Source of the DNA: Comamonas serinivorans
GTDB lineage: Bacteria > Pseudomonadota > Gammaproteobacteria > Burkholderiales > Burkholderiaceae_C
Assembly (NCBI RefSeq): GCF_002158865.1
Contig: NZ_CP021455.1
Span: forward strand, 3,410,001 to 3,474,000
Direction of reading: 5' to 3'
DNA length: 64,000 nt
Below, piece after piece: positions 26,884 to 35,947 of this stretch. The notes beneath the pieces were generated by a model that did no database searches, had not been told where the DNA came from, and saw only the letters and a program-made list of their open reading frames with translations. Position 1 is the first letter of the stretch. Every line of letters starts with the position of its first letter. A program made the position numbers and the translations under genes.

Positions 26884-27208
26884 CCAACACCGGCCACGGT
26901 GTCCGCCTCCATCGACATGGACAACCACCCCTTCGCCAGCGCCAAGGCAGTCAGGGCTAGCCGAGCGCAGTGGTGATGGGCGGACGCACCTTGCAATCGT
27001 TGCAGGCCTGACGCAGATGGACAAGCTGGGCGATTGCGATGCAGGACATGCCCGCGCACCTGCACGACCTGGCGCACGCCATGCAGATCAGCACCCACGC
27101 TGCGCCGACTCGCCTACGCGAAACCCTGACGGCCTGATGACCGCCACGCTGGAGGAGAACGCCTTGCTGCGCTACCCTCGGGCCCACCGCCGTTTTGCCC
27201 GAGGTTCC
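26884..27208. other. intergenic region upstream of the L,D-transpeptidase
   Basis: About 325 bp. It probably contains the transpeptidase promoter. Open frames here are short and interrupted; I see no convincing gene. Confidence 0.5.
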
Positions 27209-27814
27209 ATGCCGATCCGTTTCCGCACCTGCGTTGCTTGGCTGTCAGCCGTGCTGGCCAGCGCCGCCGTGGCCCAAGTGCCCGAAGACATCCAGCGCTT
27301 CGCCCTCGCGGCGGCGAACGCGCGCGACGTGTTCGCCAAACCCTTCGCCGTCATCGACAAGCCGCGCGCCCGCCTGTGGGTCTTCGACGAACGCGGCCAA
27401 CTCATGCGGGACAGCGCGGTGCTGGTGGGCGCTGCGGCCGGTGACGTGGCCCCGGACGACATCGGCACCCGCCCCCTGTCCCAGGTGAAGCCGCACGAGA
27501 AAATCACGCCCGCGGGCCGCTTCGTGACCGAACCCGGCCGCAACACCAAAGGCGAAGACGTGATCTGGATCGACTACGACTCGGCCGTCTCCATGCACCG
27601 CGTGCGCAATGTGCCACGCGAGAACCGCACCCAGCGCCTGGCCACGCCCACGGTGAGCGACAACCGCATCTCCTTCGGCTGCGTGAACATCCCCGTGGCG
27701 TTTTACGAACAGGTGCTGATGCCGCACTTCGGCAAACAGACCGGCGTGGTCTACGTGCTGCCCGAGTCGCAGACGCGCGAGGCGCTCTACCCCTTTTTGC
27801 GCGACAGCCTCTGA
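27209..27814 (+). CDS. L,D-transpeptidase family protein
   Basis: A 201-residue periplasmic YkuD-fold enzyme. A signal peptide (TCVAWLSAVLASAAVA) gives a mature chain from about residue 23. VIDKPRARLWVFDERGQ begins the catalytic domain, and the active-site block is DNRISFGCVNIP with Cys158 as the expected nucleophile and His130 upstream (VSMHRVRN). The usual SHGC is SFGC, a known variation. It would form 3-3 peptidoglycan cross-links or attach lipoproteins to the wall; which one cannot be read from sequence. Confidence 0.88.
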   Translation: MPIRFRTCVAWLSAVLASAAVAQVPEDIQRFALAAANARDVFAKPFAVIDKPRARLWVFDERGQLMRDSAVLVGAAAGDVAPDDIGTRPLSQVKPHEKITPAGRFVTEPGRNTKGEDVIWIDYDSAVSMHRVRNVPRENRTQRLATPTVSDNRISFGCVNIPVAFYEQVLMPHFGKQTGVVYVLPESQTREALYPFLRDSL

Positions 27815-28164
27815 CACCGAGAGGGACGACATCGAGCCACCAGGCTCAGCGCGTGACGGCCGGCCTGCTCAACGCCCCAAGCACCAGGGCGCATGAGCGA
27901 CCGGGCAGCCCCGAGCCGTTCCCGGCTGCATCACAACGCGTCCAGTTGACCGGTTTGGTGGCGTGAGCAACGGCCCCCCTTGACATGGGCGCGGCCGCAG
28001 GGCAGAGATGGCCTTCAACCCGATGGCATCGCGTACCCGGCAACGGGTACGGCGGCGTCTGAATTTCAAGGCATCAGCCAAAGGAGTATGGCCTCGTTCC
28101 CATTGTTCAATGAACGGAAGTGAGGCCATACCCCATCAAGAAAGGCGCCCTGCTTCATCACCCA
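27815..28164. other. intergenic region between convergent genes
   Basis: 350 bp between the L,D-transpeptidase stop and the TonB-receptor stop. It holds one 50-bp element (28084-28133). No gene recognised. Confidence 0.55.
28084..28133. repeat. 50-bp palindromic element, copy 10
   Basis: GAGTATGGCCTC and GAGGCCATACCC ends are complementary; inner stem CCATT/AACGG is imperfect. It lies 31 bp beyond the TonB-receptor stop. Confidence 0.88.
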
Positions 28165-30360
28165 TCAGAACTTCACGCGCAGCGTCAGCATCACGTTGCG
28201 CGGATCGCCGTAGTAGTTGCTGATGCCGGTGGCGGCGTACTTCTTGAAGTAGACCTTGTCGAACAGGTTGTTGATGTTCAGCTGCACCGAGTAGGTGTCG
28301 TTCACCTTGTAGCCGACCATGGCGTTGTAGACGGCGTAGCCGCCCTGGCGCGCCGTCACGGCGCCCGAGCGCGCGTAGCCGTCGCTGTAGGCATTCACGC
28401 CGCCGCCGATCGTCAAACCTTGCAGGGCGCCGCTGAAGCGGTAGCTGGTGAACAGGCGCAGGGCATGGCGCGGGTCGATGGAGCGCAGGGGCTGGTCGAC
28501 GTTGCCCGCGTTGCTGTCGCGCAGGTATTTGGTGCGGGTGTTGGTGTAGCCGCCCATCACCTGCCAGCCCGGCAGGATTTCGCCCGACAGGTCGACCTCG
28601 AAGCCCTGGCTGCGCGTCTTGCCGTCTGCCACGTAGCAGGAGGCTGTCGGGTCCCAGCAGCCGCTGGGCGAGACCGCGGCCTCGACGGCCTTGCCGACGT
28701 TGTTCACGCGGAACAGCGCCAGCGAGCCGTTGAGCTTGCCATCGAAGAACTCCCCCTTGATGCCCGCTTCGAAGTCCTTGCCCGTCACGGGCTGCAGGAC
28801 GCCACCGTCCACGCCCTTGCTGTTCTGCGGCGCAAAGATCTCAGTGTAGCTGGCGTAGACGCTGAGCTGCTCGTTCAGGTCATAGATGGCGCCCACATAG
28901 GGCGTGAACTGGCGACCGGGCTTGTAGCTGTTGGCGGGGTTCACGCTGGAGTTCACCGAATACCAGCTCAGGCGCCCCCCCACCATCAGCGTCAGCGGGT
29001 CGGTCACCGAAAAACGCGCCGTCGTGAAGATGCCCTGCTGGCGCGTGTCCACGGGCTTGGACGAGCCGTTCGACACGTAGGTCGGCGCGGGGTAGCTGTG
29101 GGGGTCCCAGTTGCGGATGTCGTCGACCACGACCGGGTTCATGTTGCCCTGGCCATGGCTGTCGTAGGCCTTATTGCGCAGCGCGTCCACGCCCACCACC
29201 AGGCGGTGGCGGCGGCCAAACAGCGAGAACGGCCCTTCGGCCACGGCACCCAGGGCGTACTGGTCGTTCTTGGCGCCCTCGTACACCGACTGCGTGACCG
29301 TCATCTGGTACGGGTTGGTGGTGCTGGTGCGGGTGAAGTACGACTGGCGGAAGTCGTCGAGCCGGTAGGTGGTGTAGGCGCCGGAGACCTTCAGCGTCCA
29401 GTCGTTGTCGAAGCGGTGTTCGACCTCGCCGAACGCCTGCTGGTTGGTGCGGTTCCAGGCATTCCAAGCGGCGCCCAGGTACAGGTTGCGCGGCAGGTTC
29501 AGCGAACTGCCGTCGAAGTTGCGCGGGATGTTGCCCCACGAACCGCTGGCGTCCAGGTCGGTGTGCTGGAAGCTCACCGTGGCGGTGGTGCGCGGCGTCA
29601 GGTCGGCCTGCAGCACGCCGTAGAACACCTTGCGGTCTTCCTGCTTCACATCCTGGAAGAAGTCCTTCTTGTCGGTCACGGCCACCATGCGGCCACGCAG
29701 CGTGCCCGCGGCATTGAGCGGGCCGGACAGGTCGAGTTCGGTGCGCTTGCGGTCCCAGGAGCCGAGCGACAGGCCCACAGAACCTTCGAAGGTCTTGGAC
29801 GTGGGGCGCTTGCGAACCATGTTCACGGTGGCCGACGGGTTGCCCGAGCCGCGCAGCATGCCCGAAGCGCCGCGCAGCACCTCGATGCGGTCGAGCACGG
29901 CCGTGTCGGGCTGGGCGAATGCCGAACCCGAGAAGCTGAAGCTCAAGCCGTCGACCTGCAGGCTGTCGATGGCGTGGCCACGCGAAAAATACGTCACGCG
30001 CTCGCTGTCGGTGTAGTCCACGCTCACGCCCGGCGTGTTCTGCAGCACGTCGTGCAAATCGGGCAGCACGCGCTCATCGAGGTACTCGCGCGTCACCACC
30101 GTCACGGGCTGGGGGATGCTGCGGATGGACTTCACGCCCTTGAACACCGACACGTTGGACGTGGTCAGCGAGCCCGACTTCTCGGTGGCAGGGTCGCTGG
30201 TGGCGCGCACGGTGACGGACGGCAGGGTCTGGCCCGCCTCGGCGCCGGGGCTGGCCTGCCCCTCCACCGACTGAGCGTGGGCAAGCGGATAGGCCAGCGC
30301 CAGGGCAGAACACAGCACGGACAGGGGACGAACGGACGAAGCAAGTCGGGACAAGGACAT
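28165..30360 (-). CDS. TonB-dependent siderophore receptor
   Basis: A 731-residue outer-membrane beta-barrel receptor. A signal peptide (SVLCSALALAYPLAHA) is followed by LPSVTVRAT as a TonB-box-like start. The plug domain runs to ~220 (IPQPVTVVTREYLDERVLPD, LRGASGMLRGSGNPSATVNM). The barrel ends GDPRNVMLTLRVKF with the terminal Phe. There is no N-terminal STN signalling domain, so it is a transducer-less FhuE/FpvA-type receptor. Start ATG lies after an AT-rich leader, with a Fur box about 78 bp upstream. Iron-siderophore uptake, repressed by Fur-iron, is inferred. Confidence 0.95.
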   Translation of the reverse strand: MSLSRLASSVRPLSVLCSALALAYPLAHAQSVEGQASPGAEAGQTLPSVTVRATSDPATEKSGSLTTSNVSVFKGVKSIRSIPQPVTVVTREYLDERVLPDLHDVLQNTPGVSVDYTDSERVTYFSRGHAIDSLQVDGLSFSFSGSAFAQPDTAVLDRIEVLRGASGMLRGSGNPSATVNMVRKRPTSKTFEGSVGLSLGSWDRKRTELDLSGPLNAAGTLRGRMVAVTDKKDFFQDVKQEDRKVFYGVLQADLTPRTTATVSFQHTDLDASGSWGNIPRNFDGSSLNLPRNLYLGAAWNAWNRTNQQAFGEVEHRFDNDWTLKVSGAYTTYRLDDFRQSYFTRTSTTNPYQMTVTQSVYEGAKNDQYALGAVAEGPFSLFGRRHRLVVGVDALRNKAYDSHGQGNMNPVVVDDIRNWDPHSYPAPTYVSNGSSKPVDTRQQGIFTTARFSVTDPLTLMVGGRLSWYSVNSSVNPANSYKPGRQFTPYVGAIYDLNEQLSVYASYTEIFAPQNSKGVDGGVLQPVTGKDFEAGIKGEFFDGKLNGSLALFRVNNVGKAVEAAVSPSGCWDPTASCYVADGKTRSQGFEVDLSGEILPGWQVMGGYTNTRTKYLRDSNAGNVDQPLRSIDPRHALRLFTSYRFSGALQGLTIGGGVNAYSDGYARSGAVTARQGGYAVYNAMVGYKVNDTYSVQLNINNLFDKVYFKKYAATGISNYYGDPRNVMLTLRVKF

Positions 30361-30437
30361 GGTGAGGAGGTGACGCAAAGAAAAGGCCCGGCTGACCGGG
30401 CCCTGGTGCGGCCTGCGGGGCGGCAAGCGCAACAAAT

Positions 30438-30460
30438 GAATGAGAATCGTTATCAATCAT
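30438..30460 (-). promoter_or_regulatory. Fur box of the TonB-receptor gene
   Basis: The minus strand reads ATGATTGATAACGATTCTCA, close to the Fur consensus of overlapping GATAAT-type hexamers. Located 78 bp upstream of the receptor ATG and 220 bp upstream of the divergent small secreted gene. Confidence 0.78.
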
Positions 30461-30679
30461 AACAAGCATCCGCGATGGCCACGGCTGGCCTGTTGCTGCG
30501 TCACAACAAGCGCCGCCCTGGGGCCGCCTGCGCCGCTCCCGTGCTGACAGCGCCAAGCGCCGGGCTCCTACAGGGCGACGGGTTTCCTTCGCCCCACGTC
30601 ACGGGCAGGCCACGCTTCACACTGAGCGGGCGACTGTGCAGTGAGGGGTCGCACCTGATCGAGACCACAAGGAGCCACC

Positions 30680-30976
30680 ATGACAACAAGCCTTTCCGTC
30701 ACCGCCGCTTTGATCAGCTTGGCCTTCTCGGGCGCCGCCCTGGCCATGGACGCCCAGAACTCCGACGACGTCATGCCCAATTCGCCCCAGAAGCCTGACG
30801 CGGGCGAATTCAACCCGGTGCCGGGACCCATGCCTCCTCCTCTGCCCCCCGTCATGGCTCCGCCGCCGCCAGCCCCCATGCCGGCTCCGGCGCCGGTCAT
30901 GGCGCCCCCCCCGCCCCCGCCGCCGCCCCCACCCGTCATGCCGCCGCCCCGTGCCCCGCGCGCCGACCGCAACTGA
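30680..30976 (+). CDS. small secreted Pro-rich protein (DAQNSD family, member 2)
   Basis: A 98-residue exported protein. The signal peptide TAALISLAFSGAALA is followed by MDAQNSDDVMPNSPQKPDAG then EFNPVPGP. About 45 residues are almost only Pro, Ala, Met and Val, and the end is PRADRN. Same N-terminal block and C-terminus as the protein at 26399-26698, with a longer polyproline linker. AAGGAG lies 6 bp before ATG. Divergent from the Fur-boxed TonB receptor. Function unknown; the polyproline stretch suggests an extended spacer or ligand, and translating it would likely need EF-P. Confidence 0.82.
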   Translation: MTTSLSVTAALISLAFSGAALAMDAQNSDDVMPNSPQKPDAGEFNPVPGPMPPPLPPVMAPPPPAPMPAPAPVMAPPPPPPPPPPVMPPPRAPRADRN

Positions 30977-31147
30977 CGCGCGCGAGCGAGCCGCGCCGTC
31001 ACGCGGCTGGCGCGCAACAAGCCCGGCTTGGCGCCTGCGTGTGCGGGCTCACAGGGCGCCGGCGCGCTGGCTTCACGTCGAAGCCAGCTCACTGGGGCGG
31101 CGTGGCGCGTCCCCAAGGCGTCCGCCTGAGGCGGGACGCCCTCCTCG

Positions 31148-32599
31148 TCACAACTGGCCGGCTTTCTGGCGGGCGATGGCCGCGGCCACGCCTTGACCAT
31201 AGGCCGGATCGGCCTGGGTGCAATGCGCGATGTGTTTGTGCACGATGGCGTCCGACACGCCGGCGATCGCACGCGCCGTGTTCTCGAACAGCAGCTGCTG
31301 CTTTTCGGGCGTCAGCAGCCGGAACAGGTCGCCCGGCTGGGTGAAGTAATCGGCGTCGTCCTCGCGGTAGTTCCAACGGTCCGCGTCCCCATACAGCTTC
31401 TCGACCGGCTCGGCGAACTCGGGCTGCTCGGCCCACTCGCCTTCGCGGTTGGGCTCGTGCGCCAGCGTGCGGCCGTAGTTGCCATCGACCCGCATGGCAC
31501 CGTCGCGGTGGTAGGCGTGGTAGGGGCACTGGGGCGCGTTCACCGGGATCTGGTGGTGGTTCACCCCCAGGCGATAGCGCGCGGCATCGGCGTACGAGAA
31601 CAGGCGCGACTGCAGCATGCGGTCCGGCGACGGGCCGATGCCGGGCACAAAATTGCTCGGCGCAAACGAGGCCTGCTCGACATCGGCAAAGTAGTTGTCC
31701 GGGTTGCGGTTCAACTCCATGACGCCCACTTCAATCAGTGGAAAGTCCTTCTTGCTCCAGACCTTGGTGAGGTCGAAGGGGTGGAAGCGGTAGGTCTGCG
31801 CCTGCGCCTCGGTCATGATCTGCACGCACAGCGTCCACCGCGGGAACTCCCCCCGGTCGATGGCTTCCAGCAGGTCGCGCTGGCTGCTTTCGCGATCCCC
31901 CGCGACCACCGCTGCGGCTTCGGCGTCGCTCAGGTTCTCGATGCCCTGCTGGCACACCCAGTGGAACTTGACGTAGTGGCGCACCCCCTCGCGGTTGATC
32001 AGCGAGTAGGTGTGGGAGCCAAAGCCGTGCATGTGCCGGTAGCCCCGCGGGATGCCGCGGTCGCTCATCACGATGGTGATCTGGTGCAGGGCTTCGGGCA
32101 GGCCGGTCCAGAAGTCCCAGTTGTTCTCGGCGCTGCGCAGGTTGGTGTAGGGGTCACGCTTCACAGCCTTGTTCAGGTCGGGGAACTTGAGCGGATCGCG
32201 GAAGAAGAACACCGGCGTGTTGTTGCCCACCAGGTCCCAGTTGCCCTCTTCGGTGTACAGCTTGACGGCAAAGCCGCGGATGTCCCGCTCGGCATCGGCC
32301 GCACCCCGCTCGCCGGCCACGGTCGAAAAGCGCGCAAACAGCGGCGTCTGCTTGCCGACCTCGGCGAACACCTTGGCGCGCGTGTAGGCCGTGATGTCGC
32401 CCGTCACCGTGAAGGTGCCGAAGGCGCCCGAGCCCTTGGCGTGCATGCGGCGCTCGGGAATCACCTCGCGGGCGAAGTGGGCGAGCTTTTCCAGGTGCCA
32501 CAGGTCCTGCAGCAGCATGGGCCCGCGCGGGCCCGCCGTCATCGAATCCTGGTTGTTCGGCACCGGGGCGCCAGCGGCGGTGGTGAGTTTCTTGCTCAT
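31148..32599 (-). CDS. catalase, small-subunit monofunctional haem type
   Basis: A 483-residue haem catalase converting hydrogen peroxide to water and oxygen. The distal His region is PERRMHAKGSGAFGTF, then the Asn in NNTPVFFFRD. The proximal haem ligand region RLFSYADAARYRLGVNH contains the Tyr. Length and absence of a C-terminal flavodoxin-like domain place it in the small-subunit (clade 3) group, which usually binds NADPH. Good TTTCT-free leader with AGGAGAGA before ATG. Divergent from the NADH dehydrogenase; no oxyR gene adjoins it. Cytoplasmic. Confidence 0.96.
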   Translation of the reverse strand: MSKKLTTAAGAPVPNNQDSMTAGPRGPMLLQDLWHLEKLAHFAREVIPERRMHAKGSGAFGTFTVTGDITAYTRAKVFAEVGKQTPLFARFSTVAGERGAADAERDIRGFAVKLYTEEGNWDLVGNNTPVFFFRDPLKFPDLNKAVKRDPYTNLRSAENNWDFWTGLPEALHQITIVMSDRGIPRGYRHMHGFGSHTYSLINREGVRHYVKFHWVCQQGIENLSDAEAAAVVAGDRESSQRDLLEAIDRGEFPRWTLCVQIMTEAQAQTYRFHPFDLTKVWSKKDFPLIEVGVMELNRNPDNYFADVEQASFAPSNFVPGIGPSPDRMLQSRLFSYADAARYRLGVNHHQIPVNAPQCPYHAYHRDGAMRVDGNYGRTLAHEPNREGEWAEQPEFAEPVEKLYGDADRWNYREDDADYFTQPGDLFRLLTPEKQQLLFENTARAIAGVSDAIVHKHIAHCTQADPAYGQGVAAAIARQKAGQL

Positions 32600-32703
32600 G
32601 GGTCTCTCCTGTCGTCGTGGGAACAGTCTTTTACTGTATCCAATCGATCAGCTCATGACCATTGGTTATATCTATTTGAGAGATTGGCCAGCGGCATCAA
32701 TAC

Positions 32704-32721
32704 ATACATTCTTGAATGTAT
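32704..32721. promoter_or_regulatory. perfect palindrome upstream of the type II NADH dehydrogenase
   Basis: ATACATTC-TT-GAATGTAT, an 18-bp perfect palindrome 55 bp upstream of the ndh-type start in the divergent catalase/ndh interval. AT-rich and symmetric, so a candidate operator; the regulator is unknown. Confidence 0.55.
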
Positions 32722-32776
32722 AAAGCGGACTTCCCCGAGCGCGCGCATGCGGGCTCGACCACACACAAGGATTGGC

Positions 32777-34057
32777 ATGCATTTCGACATCGTGATCGTG
32801 GGCGGCGGCGCCGGCGGGCTGGAACTGGCCGCCCGGCTGGGCCGACAGCTGGGCAAGCGGCAAGGCCGTGAACGCGTGCTGCTGATCGACAAGTTTTCCT
32901 TCCACATCTGGAAGCCCACGCTGCACGAGGTGGCAGCGGGCACGCTGGACGCCCACCAGGAAGGCCTTTCTTACACCGTGCTGGCCCGGCGCAACCACTT
33001 CAGCTTCACCCTGGGTGAGCTGACGGCGCTGGACACCGAGCGTCAAAGCCTCACCCTCGCGCCACTGTGCAACGACCGCGGCGAAGAAATCGTGCCCGAG
33101 CGCACGGTCAGCTACCAGCGGCTGGTGCTGGCGCTCGGCAGCGGCTCCAACGCCTTCGGCACGCCCGGCATCGAACACGCCTACCTGCTCGAAAACGTGC
33201 GCGATGCGCAGCGCTTTCACGCCGACTGGCTCCATGCCTGCGCCCACGCGGCCTTTGCCGACAGCCACGCGCTGTCGGTCGCCATCGTCGGCGCCGGCGC
33301 CACCGGCGTCGAACTCTCGGCCGAGCTGCTCGAAGCCCACGCCGAGCTGCAGGACAGCATGAGCACCAACCAGCGCTTCCGGCTCGACATCCAGCTGCTC
33401 GAAGGCGGCGACCGCATCCTGGGCGGGCTGCCGCCGCGCATTTCGGAGCAAGCCACACTGGCCCTGCAGCGCCGGCAGGTGCAGGTGCTGACCAGCACCC
33501 GCGTGCTGGCCCTGCACCCCGGCCGGCTCGAGACCACGGCCGGCGACATCCCGGCCGACCTCATCGTCTGGGCGGCCGGCATCAAGGCCGCCGACACCAA
33601 CGCCCGGCTGGGCCTGACGGTGAACCGGCTCAACCAGTTCGTGGTCGACGACCACCTGCGCACCTCGGCCAGCCACGTGCTGGCCCTGGGCGACTGCGCC
33701 GCCTGCCCCTGGGAAGACGGCAAAACGGTGCCCGCACGCGCCCAGGCCGCCCACCAGCAAGCCAGCTACCTCGCCAAGGTGCTGCACGCCTTCCTGCAGC
33801 AAGGCGAGCACAGCGCCCCGTTCGTCTACCGCGACTTCGGCTCGCTCGTGTCGCTGGGCGACAACGCCGGCGTTGGCAACCTCATGGGTGGCCTCAGCGG
33901 CCGCAACTTCTTCGTGCAGGGCCTGCTCGCCAAGTGGATGTACATGTCGCTGCACCTGAACCACCACCGCGCCATCCTGGGCACCACCAAGACCGTGGTG
34001 CTGGCGCTCGCGCGGCTGCTGCAAACGCGCGTGTCGGGGCGCCTGAAGCTGCATTGA
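32777..34057 (+). CDS. type II NADH:quinone oxidoreductase-like FAD protein
   Basis: A 426-residue FAD/NAD(P) oxidoreductase. FAD Rossmann motif IVIVGGGAGGLELA begins at residue 5, a second nucleotide site VAIVGAGATGVELSAEL lies near 175, and the second FAD block is HVLALGDCAA. The C-terminus (FFVQGLLAKWMYMSLHLNHH) is amphipathic and would bind the membrane, as in NDH-2. It passes electrons from NADH to quinone without pumping protons. A 50-bp element lies 12 bp after its stop. A sulfide:quinone reductase is an alternative, but the length and C-terminus fit NDH-2 better. Confidence 0.92.
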   Translation: MHFDIVIVGGGAGGLELAARLGRQLGKRQGRERVLLIDKFSFHIWKPTLHEVAAGTLDAHQEGLSYTVLARRNHFSFTLGELTALDTERQSLTLAPLCNDRGEEIVPERTVSYQRLVLALGSGSNAFGTPGIEHAYLLENVRDAQRFHADWLHACAHAAFADSHALSVAIVGAGATGVELSAELLEAHAELQDSMSTNQRFRLDIQLLEGGDRILGGLPPRISEQATLALQRRQVQVLTSTRVLALHPGRLETTAGDIPADLIVWAAGIKAADTNARLGLTVNRLNQFVVDDHLRTSASHVLALGDCAACPWEDGKTVPARAQAAHQQASYLAKVLHAFLQQGEHSAPFVYRDFGSLVSLGDNAGVGNLMGGLSGRNFFVQGLLAKWMYMSLHLNHHRAILGTTKTVVLALARLLQTRVSGRLKLH

Positions 34058-34069
34058 ACCGAGATTCAT

Positions 34070-34119
34070 GGGTATGGCTTCACAAGCCACATTTTAAAAA
34101 CGAGAAGTCACCTATACCC
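34070..34119. repeat. 50-bp palindromic element, copy 11 (diverged)
   Basis: GGGTAT and ATACCC ends exactly 50 bp apart, inner pairing weaker. It starts 12 bp after the ndh-type stop in a convergent interval. Confidence 0.75.
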
Positions 34120-34228
34120 ATGCTCATCGATCTGGCCGATTCTTGGCCAATGGCAAACGGCCTGACACAGCGCCGCTTCGCCAGCGGGACGGCACCGGCC
34201 TGCAGCACCACCGGCCTGCATGCCCTGC

Positions 34229-35083
34229 CTAGCCCGAGCCGCGCAAGATCTTCTGCACCAGCTCGGCCGTGGTGGCGGCGCCGTACTTGCGCATCAGGCG
34301 GGCACGGTGGATTTCGACCGTGCGGTGGCTGATGCCCAGCGCGCGGCCGATTTCCTTGGACGTGAGGCCGTCGAGCAGGCGCGCCGCCACCTCGCGCTCG
34401 CGGCTGGTCAACTCGGCCTTCACGGGCTGGCGCGCGCCCAGGTCCTCGAAGCTCCAGATGCCGGCCGCATGTGGATCGGCCCGATCCAGCGCGCGCCCCG
34501 TCACGTGGCACCAGAAGCTCTCGCCCGTGGCGCGGCGCATCACGCGCTGGTCGGACCAGCGGCCGCGCGCACCCAGCACGGGCAGCATGCGCTCGCCCTG
34601 GCGCACGTACTCGTCGTGGCTGGGGTACAACAGCATGAACGATTGACCGATCATCAGTTCGTGCGAATACCCAAAGATTTCGCAGGCCGCCTCGTTGCAG
34701 TCGACCATGATGCGCTGGCGCGAGATCACCAGGCCCACGGGCGCCAGCGCAAACGCCAGGCGAAAGTCGGTGGGCGAGCCCAGCGACAACGCAGGCGGGC
34801 GCTCGGCGCTGAGCTCGGCGTGCACATCGGGCGTGCCGGACACGGACGACGCCGAACGCTGTCGGCCAAGCGCGCGGGCGCTGTCGTGGGTGGCGGTGCG
34901 CTGATCCGAGGGGCTGCCATCGCGCGCGCGCCGCTGGGGCAGCGCCAGGCTCGGTGAGCTGGACACCGCGTCGCCATCGGGCTCGGCAGGCAGACCCGGC
35001 GGCCCGCCCTGGACCGGGAGCGTCCTGCCCTCGGGCCGGGCCACAGACCGAGGCTGACGGGGGAGCGATGGCGGGCGGGGCAT
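34229..35083 (-). CDS. PAS-LuxR transcriptional regulator
   Basis: A 284-residue regulator. The first ~100 residues are Pro/Arg/Ser-rich and probably disordered; the true start may lie further in. A PAS domain (~105-215) begins LAFALAPVGLVISRQRIMVDCNEAAC. A LuxR-type HTH covers the last 60 residues (LTSREREVAARLLDGLTSKEIGRALGISHRTVEIHRARLM). It lacks a receiver phosphorylation site, so the PAS part senses the signal. Divergent from scoAB, with an inverted repeat in between; it likely controls that operon. Confidence 0.9.
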   Translation of the reverse strand: MPRPPSLPRQPRSVARPEGRTLPVQGGPPGLPAEPDGDAVSSSPSLALPQRRARDGSPSDQRTATHDSARALGRQRSASSVSGTPDVHAELSAERPPALSLGSPTDFRLAFALAPVGLVISRQRIMVDCNEAACEIFGYSHELMIGQSFMLLYPSHDEYVRQGERMLPVLGARGRWSDQRVMRRATGESFWCHVTGRALDRADPHAAGIWSFEDLGARQPVKAELTSREREVAARLLDGLTSKEIGRALGISHRTVEIHRARLMRKYGAATTAELVQKILRGSG

Positions 35084-35101
35084 GCGACGATCTTACGAAA
35101 A

Positions 35102-35123
35102 ACTACCTATGCGCTTACGTAGT
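35102..35123. promoter_or_regulatory. candidate LuxR-type operator before scoA
   Basis: ACTACCTATGCGCTTACGTAGT, an imperfect inverted repeat with TACCTAT and KKRGTA-like half sites, similar to NarL/LuxR heptamers. It overlaps the region between the divergent regulator and scoA, about 35 bp upstream of the scoA start. Confidence 0.5.
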
Positions 35124-35157
35124 ATCGTGCGCCATCCCCATCAGCCAGGAGACCCGT

Positions 35158-35856
35158 GTGAACAAGATTTACCCCAGTGCGGCCAAGGCGCTTGAAGGCG
35201 TGGCCGCCGATGGCCAGCTCATCGCCGTGGGCGGCTTTGGCCTGTGCGGCATTCCCGAAGCCTTGATCGAGGCGCTCAAGGATTCGGGGGTGAAAAACCT
35301 CACCGCCATCTCGAACAACGCCGGGGTCGACGGCTTTGGCCTGGGCAAGCTGCTGGAGACGCGCCAGATCAAGAAGATGATCGCCAGCTACGTGGGCGAG
35401 AACAAGGAATTCGAGCGCCAGTACCTGGCCGGCGAGCTGGAGCTGGAGTTCACGCCCCAGGGCACGCTGGCCGAAAAGCTGCGCGCGGGCGGCGCCGGCA
35501 TCCCCGCCTTCTTCACCAAGACCGGCGTGGGCACGCTGGTAGCCGAGGGCAAGGAGCTGCGCGAGTTCGACGGCGAAACCTACGTGATGGAGCGCTCGCT
35601 GGTGCCGGCGCTGTCGCTGGTCAAGGCCCAACGCGCCGACAAGAGCGGCAACCTGCAGTTCAACCTGACGGCCCGCAACTTCAACCCCGCCGTGGCCATG
35701 GCCGGCCAGGTGTGCGTGGTCGAGGTCGAGGAGATCGTCGAGACCGGCGAGCTCGCGCCCGACGAGATCCACCTGCCCGGCATCTACGTGCACCGCATCG
35801 TGCTGAACGCCACGCCGGAAAAGCGCATCGAAAAGCGCACCGTGCGCGAAGCCTGA
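35158..35856 (+). CDS. scoA: 3-oxoacid CoA-transferase subunit A
   Basis: A 232-residue alpha subunit of succinyl-CoA:3-ketoacid CoA-transferase, which activates acetoacetate (or 3-oxoadipate) with CoA from succinyl-CoA. Motifs: IAVGGFGLCGIPEALI at the N-terminus, ISNNAGVDGFGLGKLL and GGAGIPAFFTKTGVGTL. GTG start with CAGGAGAC eight bases upstream. Followed by scoB after 91 bp that contain a 50-bp element. Confidence 0.95.
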   Translation: MNKIYPSAAKALEGVAADGQLIAVGGFGLCGIPEALIEALKDSGVKNLTAISNNAGVDGFGLGKLLETRQIKKMIASYVGENKEFERQYLAGELELEFTPQGTLAEKLRAGGAGIPAFFTKTGVGTLVAEGKELREFDGETYVMERSLVPALSLVKAQRADKSGNLQFNLTARNFNPAVAMAGQVCVVEVEEIVETGELAPDEIHLPGIYVHRIVLNATPEKRIEKRTVREA

Positions 35857-35870
35857 TTCCATCGACAGAA

Positions 35871-35920
35871 GAGTATGGCCGTGTCACTGTTGAACAAAAA
35901 ACGGCAACACCCGCATACTG
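35871..35920. repeat. 50-bp palindromic element, copy 12
   Basis: GAGTAT to ATACTG, inner CTGTT/AACGGCAACAC stem. It sits inside the scoA-scoB operon, 14 bp after the scoA stop and 27 bp before the scoB start. Confidence 0.88.
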
Positions 35921-35947
35921 CCAAACACCATTGAACTGGAGGCACAC

